Assembly: GCA_004123355.1 (NCBI GenBank) | Contig: SCHM01000001.1 | Location: forward strand, 4,084,001-4,148,000 | Direction: 5' to 3' | From: Amphirosellinia nigrospora | Lineage: Eukaryota > Ascomycota > Sordariomycetes > Xylariales > Xylariaceae | Length of the DNA: 64,000 bases | In this document: positions 26,259 to 37,956 of the stretch, in pieces | Layout of the letters: every line of letters starts with the position of its first letter | Numbering within the stretch: position 1 is the first letter of the stretch | Notes under the pieces: model-generated | Database searches by the model: none | What the model was told of the DNA's origin: nothing | What the model saw: only the letters and a program-made list of their open reading frames with translations | Made by a program: the position numbers and the translations under genes

Positions 26259-27254
26259 GCCTGCGATGCTGGTCAAGATGCGACTGTGTCGGAGCGAGAG
26301 GCTAGCGCAGATAGTTCGTCTTCTGCTCTGACAGGAGCACTAGGACAGCGGCTCGCCACGGCATCAATTACTAGCCGTGGAGGGGATCATCTGAGTGAGA
26401 AGGTGTCGCTGGTGAGGATCGGGGTGAGATTCGACTCGACTAGACTATCTCTTAGATCCAGACTTGGTACGTGAGGAGAACGGGAATCGACAGCTTTCAT
26501 CTTTGCAATTTTTGGCAGTTGAACGGTCGCCTACGCTCCCCATGCTGTGCTGATAAGGTACCTACGGCAGCTGAGCTGAGCAGGCTGCAGGACCCAAGAT
26601 ACTATAGGTATCTAGTACATGCGGGCCAAGGAAAGCTAACCACATATACGTTAGTGAGCTTAGACACTTGCAGTGTACCTAGGTGCTTGGTACTTACATG
26701 ATAGCTATAGGCAGGCAGTAAATATATACATACATATATTATGTGTACATACCTATAGTCTTACAAGTTTCATTCCTTTTTTTATATCCCAGCATGTAAG
26801 CCTCTCCGTAGTTCATTGCTAAGCGTTATTAGCAGTGGTTAGGCTAACCAGTGTAGGTAGGTTACTCAACAGCCAGGCACCTATTCATCGTCCATCTGAC
26901 ACATTGGCATCCGAATGACGTCGTCACATCATCCGCTAGCCTAGCCTAGAGCCTATCTATTGTTAAGGGAGCGCCTCAACTTAGTAGCAGACGTACCACA
27001 TTTAACCGCCTTCGTTTACCTCGACTTCACTTCGCAACACCTATCGCTCTGTTCATTCTTCGCCTGCCGTCTTTGTCGCAACGGCCACATAATACACCAT
27101 ATATGAACCTTGTGTCGGAGGCCCATGACGTTGAATTAATTCTCATAGCTCACGAAGCCCTCACTATACGCCGTGACTATACATACCGTTTCGAGGTTCT
27201 CGGAAAAGCAAGCACGTTATCCGAAATACAGTAGTACCCGTCGCATCCTCTTCC
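26259..27254. promoter_or_regulatory. Shared divergent promoter of exchanger and sugar symporter
   Basis: About 1 kb separates the starts of two divergently transcribed transporter genes. The middle (about 26,560-26,780) is rich in ATAC, TAGGTA and TATATACATA words. From about 27,000 the sequence turns C/T-rich, as in fungal leaders. No defined factor site can be assigned by eye. Confidence 0.5.
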
Positions 27255-29341
27255 ATGAGCTCGTCATCGTCGAGTTCCTCGAAAAGCGTGTCCTCGCTCA
27301 GTCGCAAGACGAACCGATCGGCTCATCGAAATCCCGATGACGAATCTATCCCCAAAGAGAAATACCATCGCGTATTGATACGGACGTGAGTAGAGATGGG
27401 GTAAATGAGCAATCTCCTCTCTTGTCGCCGCACAGAGAGGAACAAGCACCTTTCATAGAGCCGGCTGCCGACGACCAAGCCGACGACGAATTCAACGAGA
27501 CCAAGAGTGTCTGGTATCTCATCGCACTGACGATATGCCTTGGGGGGCTTCAAGTTGCCTGGGCGGTCGAATTGTCAAATGGCACACCCTACCTATTGTC
27601 CCTCGGTTTGAGTAAATCGCTCATGGCACTTGTCTGGATTGCCGGTCCTATCACAGGCACACTTGTCCAACCCTACGTCGGCATGTTAAGTGACAATTGC
27701 CGCGTGTCTTGGGGAAAACGCAAGCCATTTGTCCTAGGCGGCGCTGTTGCTACCTCGCTTGCGTACATGTTTCTCGCATGGATTAAAGAGATTGTCGGAG
27801 GCTTTCTTAGCCTATTCGGTGCTGATCCCCATTCTGAAGGCGTGAAGACGGTTATTATCGTTGTTGCTGTGATTTGGATATATGTGCTAGACGTCGCGGT
27901 CAATACAGGTTCGTCAATAACCCTTCCTTTATTCCCTTAAAAGTCTGACATGAGACCAGTCCAAGCCTCGATTCGAGCTTTCATTGTAGACTGTGCGCCA
28001 CCACACCAACAAGGTCAGTGTTCTTCTTACTACGAGTAAAGTTGTAGACCCTAACATCAAAGCAGAAGCTGCAAATTCAATGGCTAGCAGAGTAGTTGGA
28101 CTTGGTAACATCATTGGTTACATCGCTGGAGGCATAAACCTACCAAAATATGTCTGGTTCTTCGGATCTACCCAATTTAAGGATCTTTGCGCTATCGCTA
28201 GCATAGCTCTGTGCTCTACCGTGTTATTCAGCACGACAGTGATTCGGGAGCGAAATCCGCAGCTCGATGGACGCCCCGCAGAGGATCGACCCGGCTTGGT
28301 CTCTTTTTTTGTGAAGATCTTTGCCGCGATTAAGAGGCTGCCGCCACAGGTTTCTAAAGTGTGCGTTGTGCAGTTCTTCGCCTGGGTTGGTTTCTTCCCA
28401 ATGCTTTTTATACCTCATCATATATTGGCGACATCTATGTCCAACCCTTTCTTGAAGAGAATCCCCATATGACTCCAAAAGAGTTGGATGAGCTATACGA
28501 AAGAGCAACACGCATGGGCACACATGCTCTTTTGATATTCGCCATTACCAGCCTCATAACTAATGTGGCGCTTCCATTCTTTATTGATCCGACTTATGAC
28601 AACCATCCTGCCGCCGGCAAGCCTCCGGTCCAAGAACATGGAATATACGAAGACGATGTTTCGAGTATTAGAAAGTTCCTTAACCGTTTGGTTATTACAG
28701 GATTCACGCTTCGACGTGCGTGGATGCTGTCACATATTCTTTTTGCAGTATCGATGATCTCGACGCTCTTTGCCCGAACGATCGAAGCCGCAACAGCATT
28801 AATTGGCCTTATTGGTATTACTTGGGCCCTGACACTCTGGGCGCCGTGGGCGATCATTAGTGCCGAAATCAGTCGACGCGACGTTATATACCGAGCCAAA
28901 AAACAGCAGCTAAGGCATATTGGACAAGTTAATAGAAGGGATCAGCAGACAACCTCCGACTCGTTAAGTATTGGTGGCGGGCCATCACAGGACCACGAAC
29001 AAGAGCCCGACCAGGCAGGCGTCATTCTGGGGATTCACAACATGGCTATTGCGTCACCACAGATGATTGCGACTCTGGGCTCAAGTGTCATCTTCCGCTT
29101 CTTCCAAAAGCCAAGAGGTGTTCCAGGGGATCACAGCTATTCTATTGTCCTGGCCAGTGGAGGCTTATTTGTGTTATTCGCAGCATATCTCGTGCACAGG
29201 ATCGAAGACGACATGTCTCTTCCCCAGAGGCCGCTGCTGTATACGCAGCAGAAGAAGGTGAGGCCAGCACTGGCGGGCACTCGCCTACCAGTAAACGCAG
29301 CATTGATCTACCGCGTGCTAGTCAAGAACAAGCAACGATAG
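27255..29341 (+). CDS. Sucrose/alpha-glucoside H+ symporter (GPH/SUT-type MFS)
   Basis: Imports a disaccharide with protons at the plasma membrane; the closest named relatives are S. pombe Sut1 and plant SUT/SUC carriers. The start lies in a serine run followed by SKSVSSLSRKTN. First helix: WYLIALTICLGGLQVAWAVE then LSNGTPYLLSLGLSKSLMAL. The loop GMLSDNCRVSWGKRKPFVLG matches the SUT signature with its basic run. Two short introns (27908-27957 and about 28013-28063) join VAVNT, VQASIRAFIVDCAPPHQQ and EAANSMASRVVGLGNIIGYI. The second half holds VCVVQFFAWVGFFPMLFYTS, TLWAPWAIISAEISRRD and GIHNMAIASPQMIATLGSS. One-base breaks are at about 27380 and 28405-28415. The last helix is followed by a basic tail to 29341. 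Sugar specificity is inferred only at family level. Confidence 0.9.
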
Positions 29342-30242
29342 CTAGAAACAGTAGCTTTGGTGCGGGATTAGAATATTAAGGTTCTTGAGATATACAGCTC
29401 AAGGGATTTTCAAGGAGCAGGTTCTTTTGTCATTCGAACTCAATATAAGCAGTATGTCGAACGACCTTGTATAATAGTTCGACATGTCACGATTGGCATT
29501 AAATGACCGGGTCGTCTTGGGGTTGTCATGTGAGTTCAATACAACCATAATATCTTGAAACAATCTAGAACCTCGAAGAACACGGAGAGAATGTCCATCT
29601 CATCTTAGAATGAGGTGGCAATTAGTATAGTTTAGGATAGTTAAGTCTCTTATACGGAGGATCGTAAAGCATCTTGTTGTTTCAATCAGTACCAAACGCA
29701 CAAATATTTAATACTGTTGGGGACTCAAGATAACACACTAGTCTATTTTCCCATCATGTGTGACCTAGGACATGCGACATAATTACAGCCGCCCCCATAT
29801 GTCTCCTCTTCTAGGCTAAATTCAAGGGCCGTCGTAATCCGAGAACAATATTAATAGCTGCGCACTCGGAGGGCCCTATCCGCAGTTATGTTGGCCTTTC
29901 AATACGCAACAATAAGAACGAATGTCGTCTTTCGAGCGGTAGCGGTCCGCCTGGCCTGTCTGATATTAGTTCTAGGCCTTGCGCGGATTATCTGCGCAAT
30001 CAACGGGAAGTGGTTACAATAAAGCCTGCAGCGACTTGGCTCGTTGATAGGACAACTTGAAGCGCCCATATCTCTCGTTGTGTGCGGGCGGTTCGTTTGG
30101 GATCAACTATAAGGTACGAAGAACGTCCTGGCCCTCTATGATACTTTCCAGATTTCTCATTTGTATGTTCTTCTATTCGGCTGTATCGTCCATATTCCCC
30201 CTACACATAGCTCTGATCTCCTACATATCGGGCACCAACACG
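29342..30242. other. Intergenic region upstream of GH131
   Basis: 3' region of the sugar symporter, then about 600 bases of promoter DNA for the GH131 gene, with a C/T-rich stretch shortly before its ATG. No other gene seen. Confidence 0.65.
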
Positions 30243-31470
30243 ATGAAGGCCGCATTCCTCTCCGCGACGTTGGCACAGCTTGCTAATGCGGCGGTTATCT
30301 GGGACGGCAGATTTAACGACTTCACCTCGTCTGCAGACCTGAACAAGTGGTCGTGGTCCAACCAAGTCGGCCCCTACCAATATTATATCCACGGGTCTGC
30401 CAGTGTCGACAAATGTGAGTGATTCCCCTATTTTATGCTACTCTTGTGGTAACTTTCAGAGCAACGAGAATACTATGTGGTCAAGCTAGCGCTTCAAAGC
30501 TTTCCGAACTCATGCTCCAGATGGACGTAAACTAACCTCGAGTATTTCAGATGTCAACCTCTCCCTGACTTCAAGAACCCAGCGGACACCGTGTCCAATC
30601 AAGGCGCCAAGTTCACGCTCGACAGCACGGCCTTCTGGAACGGACAGAACATGCGACGCACAGAGTACGGTGAAGTTGTGTTTCTTTTTTTCCTACAGTC
30701 CGACTAAATCAACCCTTCTAGCGGCTGATCTTTCCCCCTCTCTTCGAAACAGGTTGATTCCGCAGACCAAGGCGGCCATCAACAGTGGCAAGGTGTACTA
30801 CCACTTCTCCATGATGCGCAAGGACACCAACGCGCCGAGCGTGAACCGCGAGCACCAGATCAATTTCTTCGAGTCCCACTTCGTCGAGATGAAGTCCGGC
30901 TGGATCTCAGGCGAACAAGGCACCTCGAATCCGAATTTGCAATTTATGGTTTCCCAGAATTCGAAGTGGAAGACGGAGTGGAAGCCCAACGTGTGGCACA
31001 ACGTTGCCTATGAGATCGTGAGTCGCCCCCCCCTTAGTCACCCCTCCTGCCATCGTCCATCGTTCATCGCTTGTCCCTTGACCTACGATCCCCTATCACT
31101 CTCGATAGGCTTCCGAATTTCCACCTATTCCAATCTACTTTTTCGAGAAGGGGCAAGGACCAAATCCGCTAACACACGTTATCAGGACTTCAGTAAGAAT
31201 ACTGTCGGCTTCTGGCATTCTGAGGGCGGTGATGCTCTGAAGCAGGTAGTGGCACCGGTTTCGGCGTCAACGTCCTCGAATGGCGCCGATTGGCACCTAG
31301 GCGTCCTTGAACTGCCGCGCTCGGGATACTCAGACAGCACCGAAGACTTTTTCTTCTCGGGTGTCTATGTCGAGTCTGGTTCTATCACTACAACTATCGG
31401 CGGGCCCGGTAAGTCAAGATACCGCGATGGGCTACGTATTTGAGCTGACGCTGTGAGTTTAGCTGCATAA
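30243..31470 (+). CDS. Secreted GH131 beta-glucanase
   Basis: Cleaves beta-1,3/1,4 (and possibly 1,6)-glucans in plant or fungal cell walls, outside the cell. A 16-residue signal peptide (MKAAFLSATLAQLANA) precedes AVIWDGRFNDFTSSADLNKW, the family's N-terminal signature. Four introns (30415-30550, 30665-30752, 31018-31185, 31409-31462) splice into one frame except for a missing C in LSPDF at about 30567. Later blocks are GPYQYYIHGS, AFWNGQNMRRTELIPQT, REHQINFFESHFVEMKSGW, VWHNVAYEIDFSKNTVGFW and LGVLELPRSGY. Glu96 (RRTE) and Glu136 (NFFESH) of the joined precursor are 40 residues apart, as I recall for the catalytic pair of Podospora GH131. The model is about 270 residues with no cellulose-binding module, ending GGPAA. 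A PL20-type beta-jelly-roll lyase is the alternative, less likely. Confidence 0.78.
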
Positions 31471-31889
31471 AAACTCTCCTCTGAACCTCGGCGGCGAGGA
31501 ACTACGGGCCTTGAAATTTCCTGCAACATCATTCGCGACTCGTTATTAGTCAATCTTGTTCCCCTTTACCTACTATGTAGATACTTTAGAGTTCAACATT
31601 CCGAATGACAAAGCAATATAGGGGCGACGCCCAGAATTTGCATTGATAGCGTTCACTGTTCAGCCCAACAACGGTATCTAGCGATCGTTTATTTAGTACC
31701 AAAGCAACCGTAACTACATCATACCGAGCAGAGACAGCAATCGAGTGCCGGCTCCCATGCCCCCCAGTAATATTTCCGTTCTTCAGCTAATACAGCACCC
31801 CTGACTTTCCTTTACCCTCTTGTGTGTTGATATATTTCTTCTTCATTTATTCTCCATTGTGGTTCATCTGGGCCAAGCACGTCTGAATT
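31471..31889. other. Intergenic region, convergent 3' ends
   Basis: Spacer between GH131 and the oppositely oriented secreted-protein gene; no gene or repeat recognised. Confidence 0.65.
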
Positions 31890-32545
31890 CTAACAGGTAC
31901 CGATAATTGTTGGCTTCTCGCCAGGAATGGGGCCAAGCGAGATATCCCACGCGGTCATGCCCGCCCAATATATGCAGACTTTATTGCCGTCTGTATTGCA
32001 AAATATGTCATCACAGATACTGTCATCAAAAGAGGTAGGGGATGGCGATGAATCAGCTGCCGTGATAATGGCGGATATCATTGTAGCGTTGTCTGTGTTT
32101 ATGACTTGAGGTAGTGATGATGTTGAACTAGCCGGCTGGAGTGAAGTCAAGGGATTTATAGACAGAGGCGTCATATCGATAGAGGTGCTGGCATTGGTGT
32201 TGGTCTTAGTATTTTGAGTGATGGCTACTATCTCATGACGGTCGTCAGTTGGATTGCCAGGCTTATCCATGTCCGTAGTAGCATTGCCATCGAGAGCGTC
32301 GGAGTCTGCGATGGTGTCCACTATGGTTGTGACAGTTACAGTGACCATAGGCAGCCCGCCGATCATTGTTTTAGTAACAAACATCACACTGTGGAACTCG
32401 AAGATACCTGGTCCTTGAAGTTATCATTTATGATACCATTTTTCGGCGTTGGCGACGTAGTTTCTCCCGGGGCGGCGAGGACACCAGTCAGAGAAAGCCC
32501 AATGCCGAGTAAGATTCTCAGAGAAAAGATAATGTGCTGCTCCAT
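31890..32545 (-). CDS. Small secreted Ser/Thr-rich protein with Cys-containing C-domain
   Basis: Function unknown. The start MEQHIIFSLRILLGIGLSL opens a signal peptide ending about LAAPGE. A linker (PTPKNGIINDNFKD) leads, after a one-base frameshift near 32395-32410, into VMFVTKTMIGG and VTVTVTTIV. A Thr/Ser/Asn/Asp-rich middle of about 90 residues follows. The C-terminal 45 residues are compact, with cysteines in ICDDIFCNTDGNKVCIYWAG and a final WDISLGPIPGE then IGTC at the stop. I have seen this WD-SLGPxPGE...IGxC ending in many fungal secreted Ser/Thr-rich proteins, but know of no function for it. No GPI signal is visible. The whole is about 215 residues, likely O-glycosylated and cell-wall associated or free. 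Confidence 0.7.
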
Positions 32546-33662
32546 CTTGTACTGCTGGTAGGTGAAATGGGTAAAATGTATTTGGCTTGGAATGTTGCTG
32601 GTTATTTGGGCAGGGGTGTCGAGATGTCCCAGCTTACATCAATCTCAGGCGTTGTAAGAGCACCACGATTTCCGCTAGATAGTTATGTGAATCGACGACG
32701 AGGTTATAGCATGAATAACCGTAGTGGAAGTCCGAATGTAGATGGAAGGGAGATGATGTATAGGTATCATGAGGGGTTTGGTTTGGGAGTGCAGAGGCTG
32801 AGCTTTTGGCTTAAATGCCAAGTAGATACTCACCCTAGGCAAGTACTTGCCGGATCATCTTTCCACTTCCTGTCTTTAGTGCGCAAGAAATCAGACACTT
32901 GTTATTAACTTGGAAGGTTCTACGCAAGAACAGTTACTTATTAGATAATAGCCGGGAAATAGGAGAAGTAGCTCCCTCCATCCCACAAACAGGCAAGTAG
33001 TACCTATCCTGGCTGGACAGGCACGGCAACTCCCCAAGAATTAGACCAGCAGTAAGATGACTACTTCCTTCCCAATCACTTGATGTCTCTGGCTGTAGTG
33101 CCCTCGCCTACCTACCTGGTATTCCTAGATACCTTAAGTGTAGGTGTCCGTGCCCAAACTGGCGGAACCGGCGGCGGCATGGGCATCCACATTACGTTGT
33201 AAGAGAAGTAGCACATCACACATATATATGGCCAGCTTTGCCTACCTATTGGACAATACTACCTGCCTTAGGTATACTGAGTTACTGATTAGAGCGGAGA
33301 TAAGGTTTCGCAACATCCTCAGAGGCCCTCCGCCGCATCTCGTGATGAGTAACATGTATTCAGACAGACAACATCGATAACAAGGGACGGAAGGCTATTT
33401 ACCAAGTTTTATCATTAGTGTGTGCTAACATAGCCTTGAGCCACACGACGACGGGTAACACTTTTCTTGACGTTGGCCCAAATGGATATTAGGGGGAGCG
33501 TATTCTCATCAAGACAAGGACTTTGTATTAGTGACCAACTTTATTATCGTCATTCCTCCCAGATAAACCTCATAATAGGAGTTACAAGACATCAATCTGA
33601 CATGCCCACACCTAGTCCAAGCCGATCGCGAGACTTGAGTGTTTGTTCAATCTCACAGACAT
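32546..33662. other. Intergenic region
   Basis: Between the start of the Ser/Thr-rich secreted protein gene and the MAPEG 3' end. Contains CCTACCTACC-type words near 33105-33120; no gene recognised. Confidence 0.65.
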
Positions 33663-34389
33663 CTACAGGCGGTTACCAGCCTTAATGAATAAGGTCACCC
33701 AGGCCCCAACGCCGACCATCCAGAACAAGCTTCGCAAAGGTGCGAATTTACGGTTCTCCTGGAGGGTGATGTATGTAAAGTTATAGGCCACTCGACTGGC
33801 GAGGTACGAACCGGCCAGCGTGTTGATGGTCTCAACAGGCACGCCGGCGTAATGGCCGCGATGATGGCGGATACAAACAAACCGAGCGTCCTGTCCGTTG
33901 GCGGCAGCGCCTCGCAGCGCTGATCTTGTTCTTTACCTGTATCCCGCGAAAGGACGATGAGAGTGGTTAGCTTATCGGGTAGGCCTTTTCTATATTGTGC
34001 AAGCAGGGTCCTGTCCAAGACTAGACGAGCGACGCATCAAGATAACAACTTGTATATCTCATAAAATCAAGCTAGACAACAGCTATGCGTCGTAGAAAAA
34101 TCGGTTCGACGTTAAGTAAAAGGACAAGGGAATTTACCTGTTTAGTGAGTTTCTCATCTTTTGCGACGTTCTCAACGAATTTCCGGGGGGTGGCCACATC
34201 GTAATTTGTGCCTCCGGCTGACTTGCCTATCATCCCGGGTACAGACGCGATAAACCATGCTAAGGGGAGCTATCCCAATGAAGTGAGTATTAGTCACACT
34301 ATCCCATCGGGAAGCTAAGGTTAGGACTAGCAGGGAGAGCGCACAGAGTAGAACGAGTAGTTCTGAGACAAATCGATATAACTAGACAT
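33663..34389 (-). CDS. MAPEG-superfamily membrane protein
   Basis: Small four-helix membrane protein of the eicosanoid/glutathione-metabolism superfamily; fungal members of this subgroup have no proven substrate. Exon 1 (34345-34389) encodes MSSYIDLSQNYSFYS. An intron, complement(34270..34344), leads to exon 2 (34138-34269) with LPLAWFIASVPGMIG, then KSAGGTNYDVATPRKFVENV and DEKLTKQ at its donor site. The last exon starts near 33935 and gives AAANGQD, LGLFVSAIIA, YAGVPVETINTLAGSYLASR and VAYNFTYITLQENRKFAPLR. A final helix, FWMVGVGAWVTLFIKAG, precedes the stop. Two one-base deletions (about 33883 and 33862) break that exon. The model is about 150 residues, normal for the family. The assignment rests on the AGSYLASRVAYN block and the helix pattern. 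Confidence 0.8.
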
Positions 34390-34917
34390 CGTGATCGAGG
34401 CTATGTCAAATAATTACTTGGGAAGCTATGCGGTTGACTTGTTTATTTCGGAGAGCAGCAGAGAGCAAAAGCAGTGGGAGAGTTGGGTAATATTATAACA
34501 AGTAGATAGTGGTTTAGATACAGGTTAGGGTTGAACGGGAGTCCCCGTCGGACGAACTTAAGTGTCCGGAAGGGTCCCGAGCTCTAGCGATTAGTCCCTC
34601 CACTTATCTAAGTAGGTAGTCTAAGTACCTACTTACTGTTTCTGCTTACGTCAATGCTTGAAGTGAGTCAAATAAGGTTTGTTCGTTGATGTTATAGATT
34701 AGGTACCTAGGTATAGATAGATAGGATAGACAGCCAAGCTCGTATAAATAATTTGACAACACTTTTGGCACCAGACATAATTAATAATTACTTTAATGTG
34801 ATATAAATAGCCGCTGAGATATTATTTAATCTTCGTCTGATGTTCCACTCTCCCGCCCATTTAACACAATTCGACAAGATATTGGTTATTGTGCTCTCAT
34901 CGTCGCTTAGGCCCTAC
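34390..34917. other. Intergenic region
   Basis: AT-rich spacer between two minus-strand genes: promoter of the MAPEG gene on the left and 3' region of the secreted-protein gene on the right. CTAAGTACCTACTTA-type words near 34620. No gene. Confidence 0.65.
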
Positions 34918-35865
34918 CTAAACCTTGGTGATCTCAACGGGCTCACACGTGGGGTTGTGCGGGCTCCAACCTGGACCCAGGCGACGGACTGATAGTAGTA
35001 TCCTGTAAAATATTGCCAGCAGACGGCCCATTGGTCTATAAGAGCTAGTTAGCATTGTGATACTGAACCTGAAGCACATTGTTGGGTTAGGATAGTGGTA
35101 GGCTTGACAGAGTGGCTTTCCTCTCATGAAAGTACCCACGCATATTTGTCACACTCACAAACCACAGCGCGTCCCTACGGGCATGCTGCACAGAAGAGAT
35201 TCAAGGAGAAGAGTATGCGAAACGAAAAATATCCACTCACAAGTCTTGGCGTTAAGTTAGTTGGCGGCTGGTTTGGCTGAACTTGGAGTCGTCAACATAG
35301 CTGTAGCCGAAAAGCCCCCCCTCAGCATCGAATCCGACTAGGAAGTCGGACTGCGAAAACCCGAACATAGGCTGCGCGACATTGCTTGTTGATTGATAAA
35401 CTAGCCCCATAGCCTCTGATTCCGATGCCGCATTGCGTTCTGGTCGGTGTACGGCTGGTTCCAGACCAAGGTACCAACCTGGTCATTGCCGACCTGGTGA
35501 AGCCCGTGTAGTTGGTAGTATTCGTAAGGGCTTGAACCATCTGGCTTGCTACTATATATCTCATATGTTAGTAATTCAGTAAAAATATCACACGAGTCGA
35601 CCATTCACCCACGTTAACTTAGAATAACACAATCCCGAAATGCCAGCGCCGGTATGGCAGCTCGAACCGTAACCTAAGTTGGTTATACAAGTCAGCACCT
35701 GACTCCGAGGAGATCGGCAAAGTTATTCGGTTGAGCTTTACCATCGAGTTTGCTGTTGTGGTTGGACCCCTTGATGTGTAGGTTGAAGGGGCCACTCTGT
35801 GTCTCTTGAGCTGAGATGGCTGTAGCGGCAAGGCCCACTAAAGCAGCTGATAGTTGGAACTTCAT
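34918..35865 (-). CDS. Secreted protein of unknown function (DUF7907-like?)
   Basis: Function unknown. The start MKFQLSAALVGLAATAISAQ is a clear signal peptide, followed by SGPFNLHIKGSNHNSKLDG. An intron (about 35679-35745) joins this to YGSSCHTGAGISGLCY, holding two of the likely disulphide cysteines. The next blocks are QVGTLVWNQPYTDQN, YQSTSNVAQPMFGFSQSDFL, VGFDAEGG and GYSYVDDS. After an intron, DQWAVCWQYFTGYYYQSVAW and HNPTCEPVEITKV end the protein. I recognise the overall pattern (SGPFNL..., CHxGAxIxGLC, W-C-Y-AWV-NPTC ending) from a widespread fungal secreted family, possibly DUF7907; the family number is from memory and unsure. Frameshifts near 35420, 35315 and within 35560-35610 break the reading. 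Expected mature length is about 210 residues. Confidence 0.65.
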
Positions 35866-37936
35866 CGTGATGTTGGGATGATTGGTATCAGAATACAGAA
35901 ATGGAATATTGTGGTGCTTGATGGTGAGTAGGCTTGGCCTTTCGATGTCATCTATGTCCCTGGGTGATCAACAATTGTGATCAAAACGAAGGCGACAATA
36001 CATTACTTATACTTCCATGACTTTAAGCTATCATTCGAGTCTTGGTGGGGCCTTCGTTCGGCAGTGATCATCACGAATTAGTCTAGACTATCTACTAGTA
36101 GTGAGGCGGGGAACGGGAGGTACGGCAATACGCGGAGATATCTGCTGGTTGCAGATGATGATGGTAAAAAAAACACATGGCGTCAGCACAAAGGGAAACC
36201 GTACACTACAGCAGCAGCGAATTCATGCCGGAAAGCGTAAGTAGGAGGCGACTAGAGCCTAAAAGAACTTGATCTTTCCATATTGGTCGTTGGCTATGAC
36301 ATGCGATGCAGAGGCTCTTCGTATATGCAATGGCACGCCAATAAAACGACGGATCGAATCGTATTGATACAGGGTTTATACTATTTACGTCATGGCTCCC
36401 AGCTCACATTATCAACAGCAACGTTATTTTCTCACTCAAATGCCGCCGGTATCGTTCGACTTCTTCATAACATCTGGCTATATCATGTTGTTGAGGATTC
36501 CATCTTGTACCGAGTAAAGTCATTCGAGTTGTGAAATACGAGTCGGCTGGAAATGTATGCTTGAAGCCTCCAGTGGTCTGTTCGGTTACGCACCGAAGCT
36601 ATTGATGTTTGCGTACTAGAATAAACCTCAGCGGTGTGATACCGGTGTGCGTCGAGGAACCGGATTACCGCTTGCGGCTAATAGCGCTAATAGGGAGCCT
36701 AGGCAATACGAGATTTCGATATCAAGAGGTTGGGCTCGTGATAACTTAGATAGCTTACAACATACAAAGGATCGTGCTCGGCTGATAAAGTGGTAAAGTA
36801 AGGTAGTAGCAGTGTAGGCGCCGACATTACCCAACTCTGTATACAGATGAACTGAGGGTACCTACTTCCTTATCCAACTGGGTGGGTCTAGATAAGCAAC
36901 ATTTTGGCAGTACAGACAAGCTACAGAGTACTAATTCTAGACAGTTACGCCTTAGATTTTATTTTTTATGAATTCCTTGATCTCCGGAGGGCATGCGCTC
37001 TGCGCGGACCCCTACCCCGGAAAGAAAGCAAATAAATTGTTATTTTGGTCCGCTGCTCGCTATCTTTGTAGCGTTATTGTGGCATGGCCTGTGGCGTTTG
37101 TGGCTTGTCTATACTTGCCAAGATATTGCTTATCTACCCTCAGCTGAGATAAGGAAGCTACCCTCAGTTAAGTAATCGACATGCTCTATGATGGGAAGGT
37201 AGCCCCGCGACTTTTTAATTGGATAATTTAACGTCCGATCAGATGAACCTGGTCTGTCGGTTAACTGCCGAGTGGGCTACAAGCGAGACCGAGAAGGCAT
37301 CCGGGGAAGAACGGAAACTAAAATTCAAGGCGAGTGGAAACCAGTGTTTGGTTTCTCTGAGATGATATTACTTAATCGGATGAGAGAAGGTTGCTCGCTT
37401 GGGACCTTTTCCGGCTCCCAACCTTTTCACGCTTCGCTTAACTCATTGATACTACTCCGTCTTTAATCACCCGATTTCATGCCCTTTTGATGGTCCTCCA
37501 GCTTGCAAAACATCACTGAGATATCTCATCCTGGACGACGAAACCTCGAGAAATGAGCATCTCCGACCGTCGCCTTACAAACTAACTATTGAAGTGCGTG
37601 ATCCGAAATCTTCATACTATAGGTTATGGCCCTTGTTGAACGGTCATTAAATGATGGAGGACGTACCTACAATGCCTCAGGTCTTCGGATTAATAATGCA
37701 TTTGGCACTCACAACATGGGGAACGAGTGTGTCTTTCGTAATACGTTCATTTCGTTAATGATCGGGCAATGCACCCCCATAATCAGTGAGGCCATGGGAG
37801 GTCGCTGTTTCGATGTGATGATCCTTAAGCACTCGCCTAGGCACATATATCACTGTACCACAAAGGTCGGAGTACGGTGTGCTACTCGGTATTACTGAGC
37901 TTATTTGCTGCTGTCGAAAGAGAGGTTTTTATTAAA

Positions 37937-37956
37937 CCCCCCCCCCCCCCCCCCCC
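37937..37956 (+). repeat. Homopolymer C20
   Basis: Twenty consecutive C, then GCCCC. It is the longest homopolymer in the window, in gene-free DNA. Confidence 0.95.
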
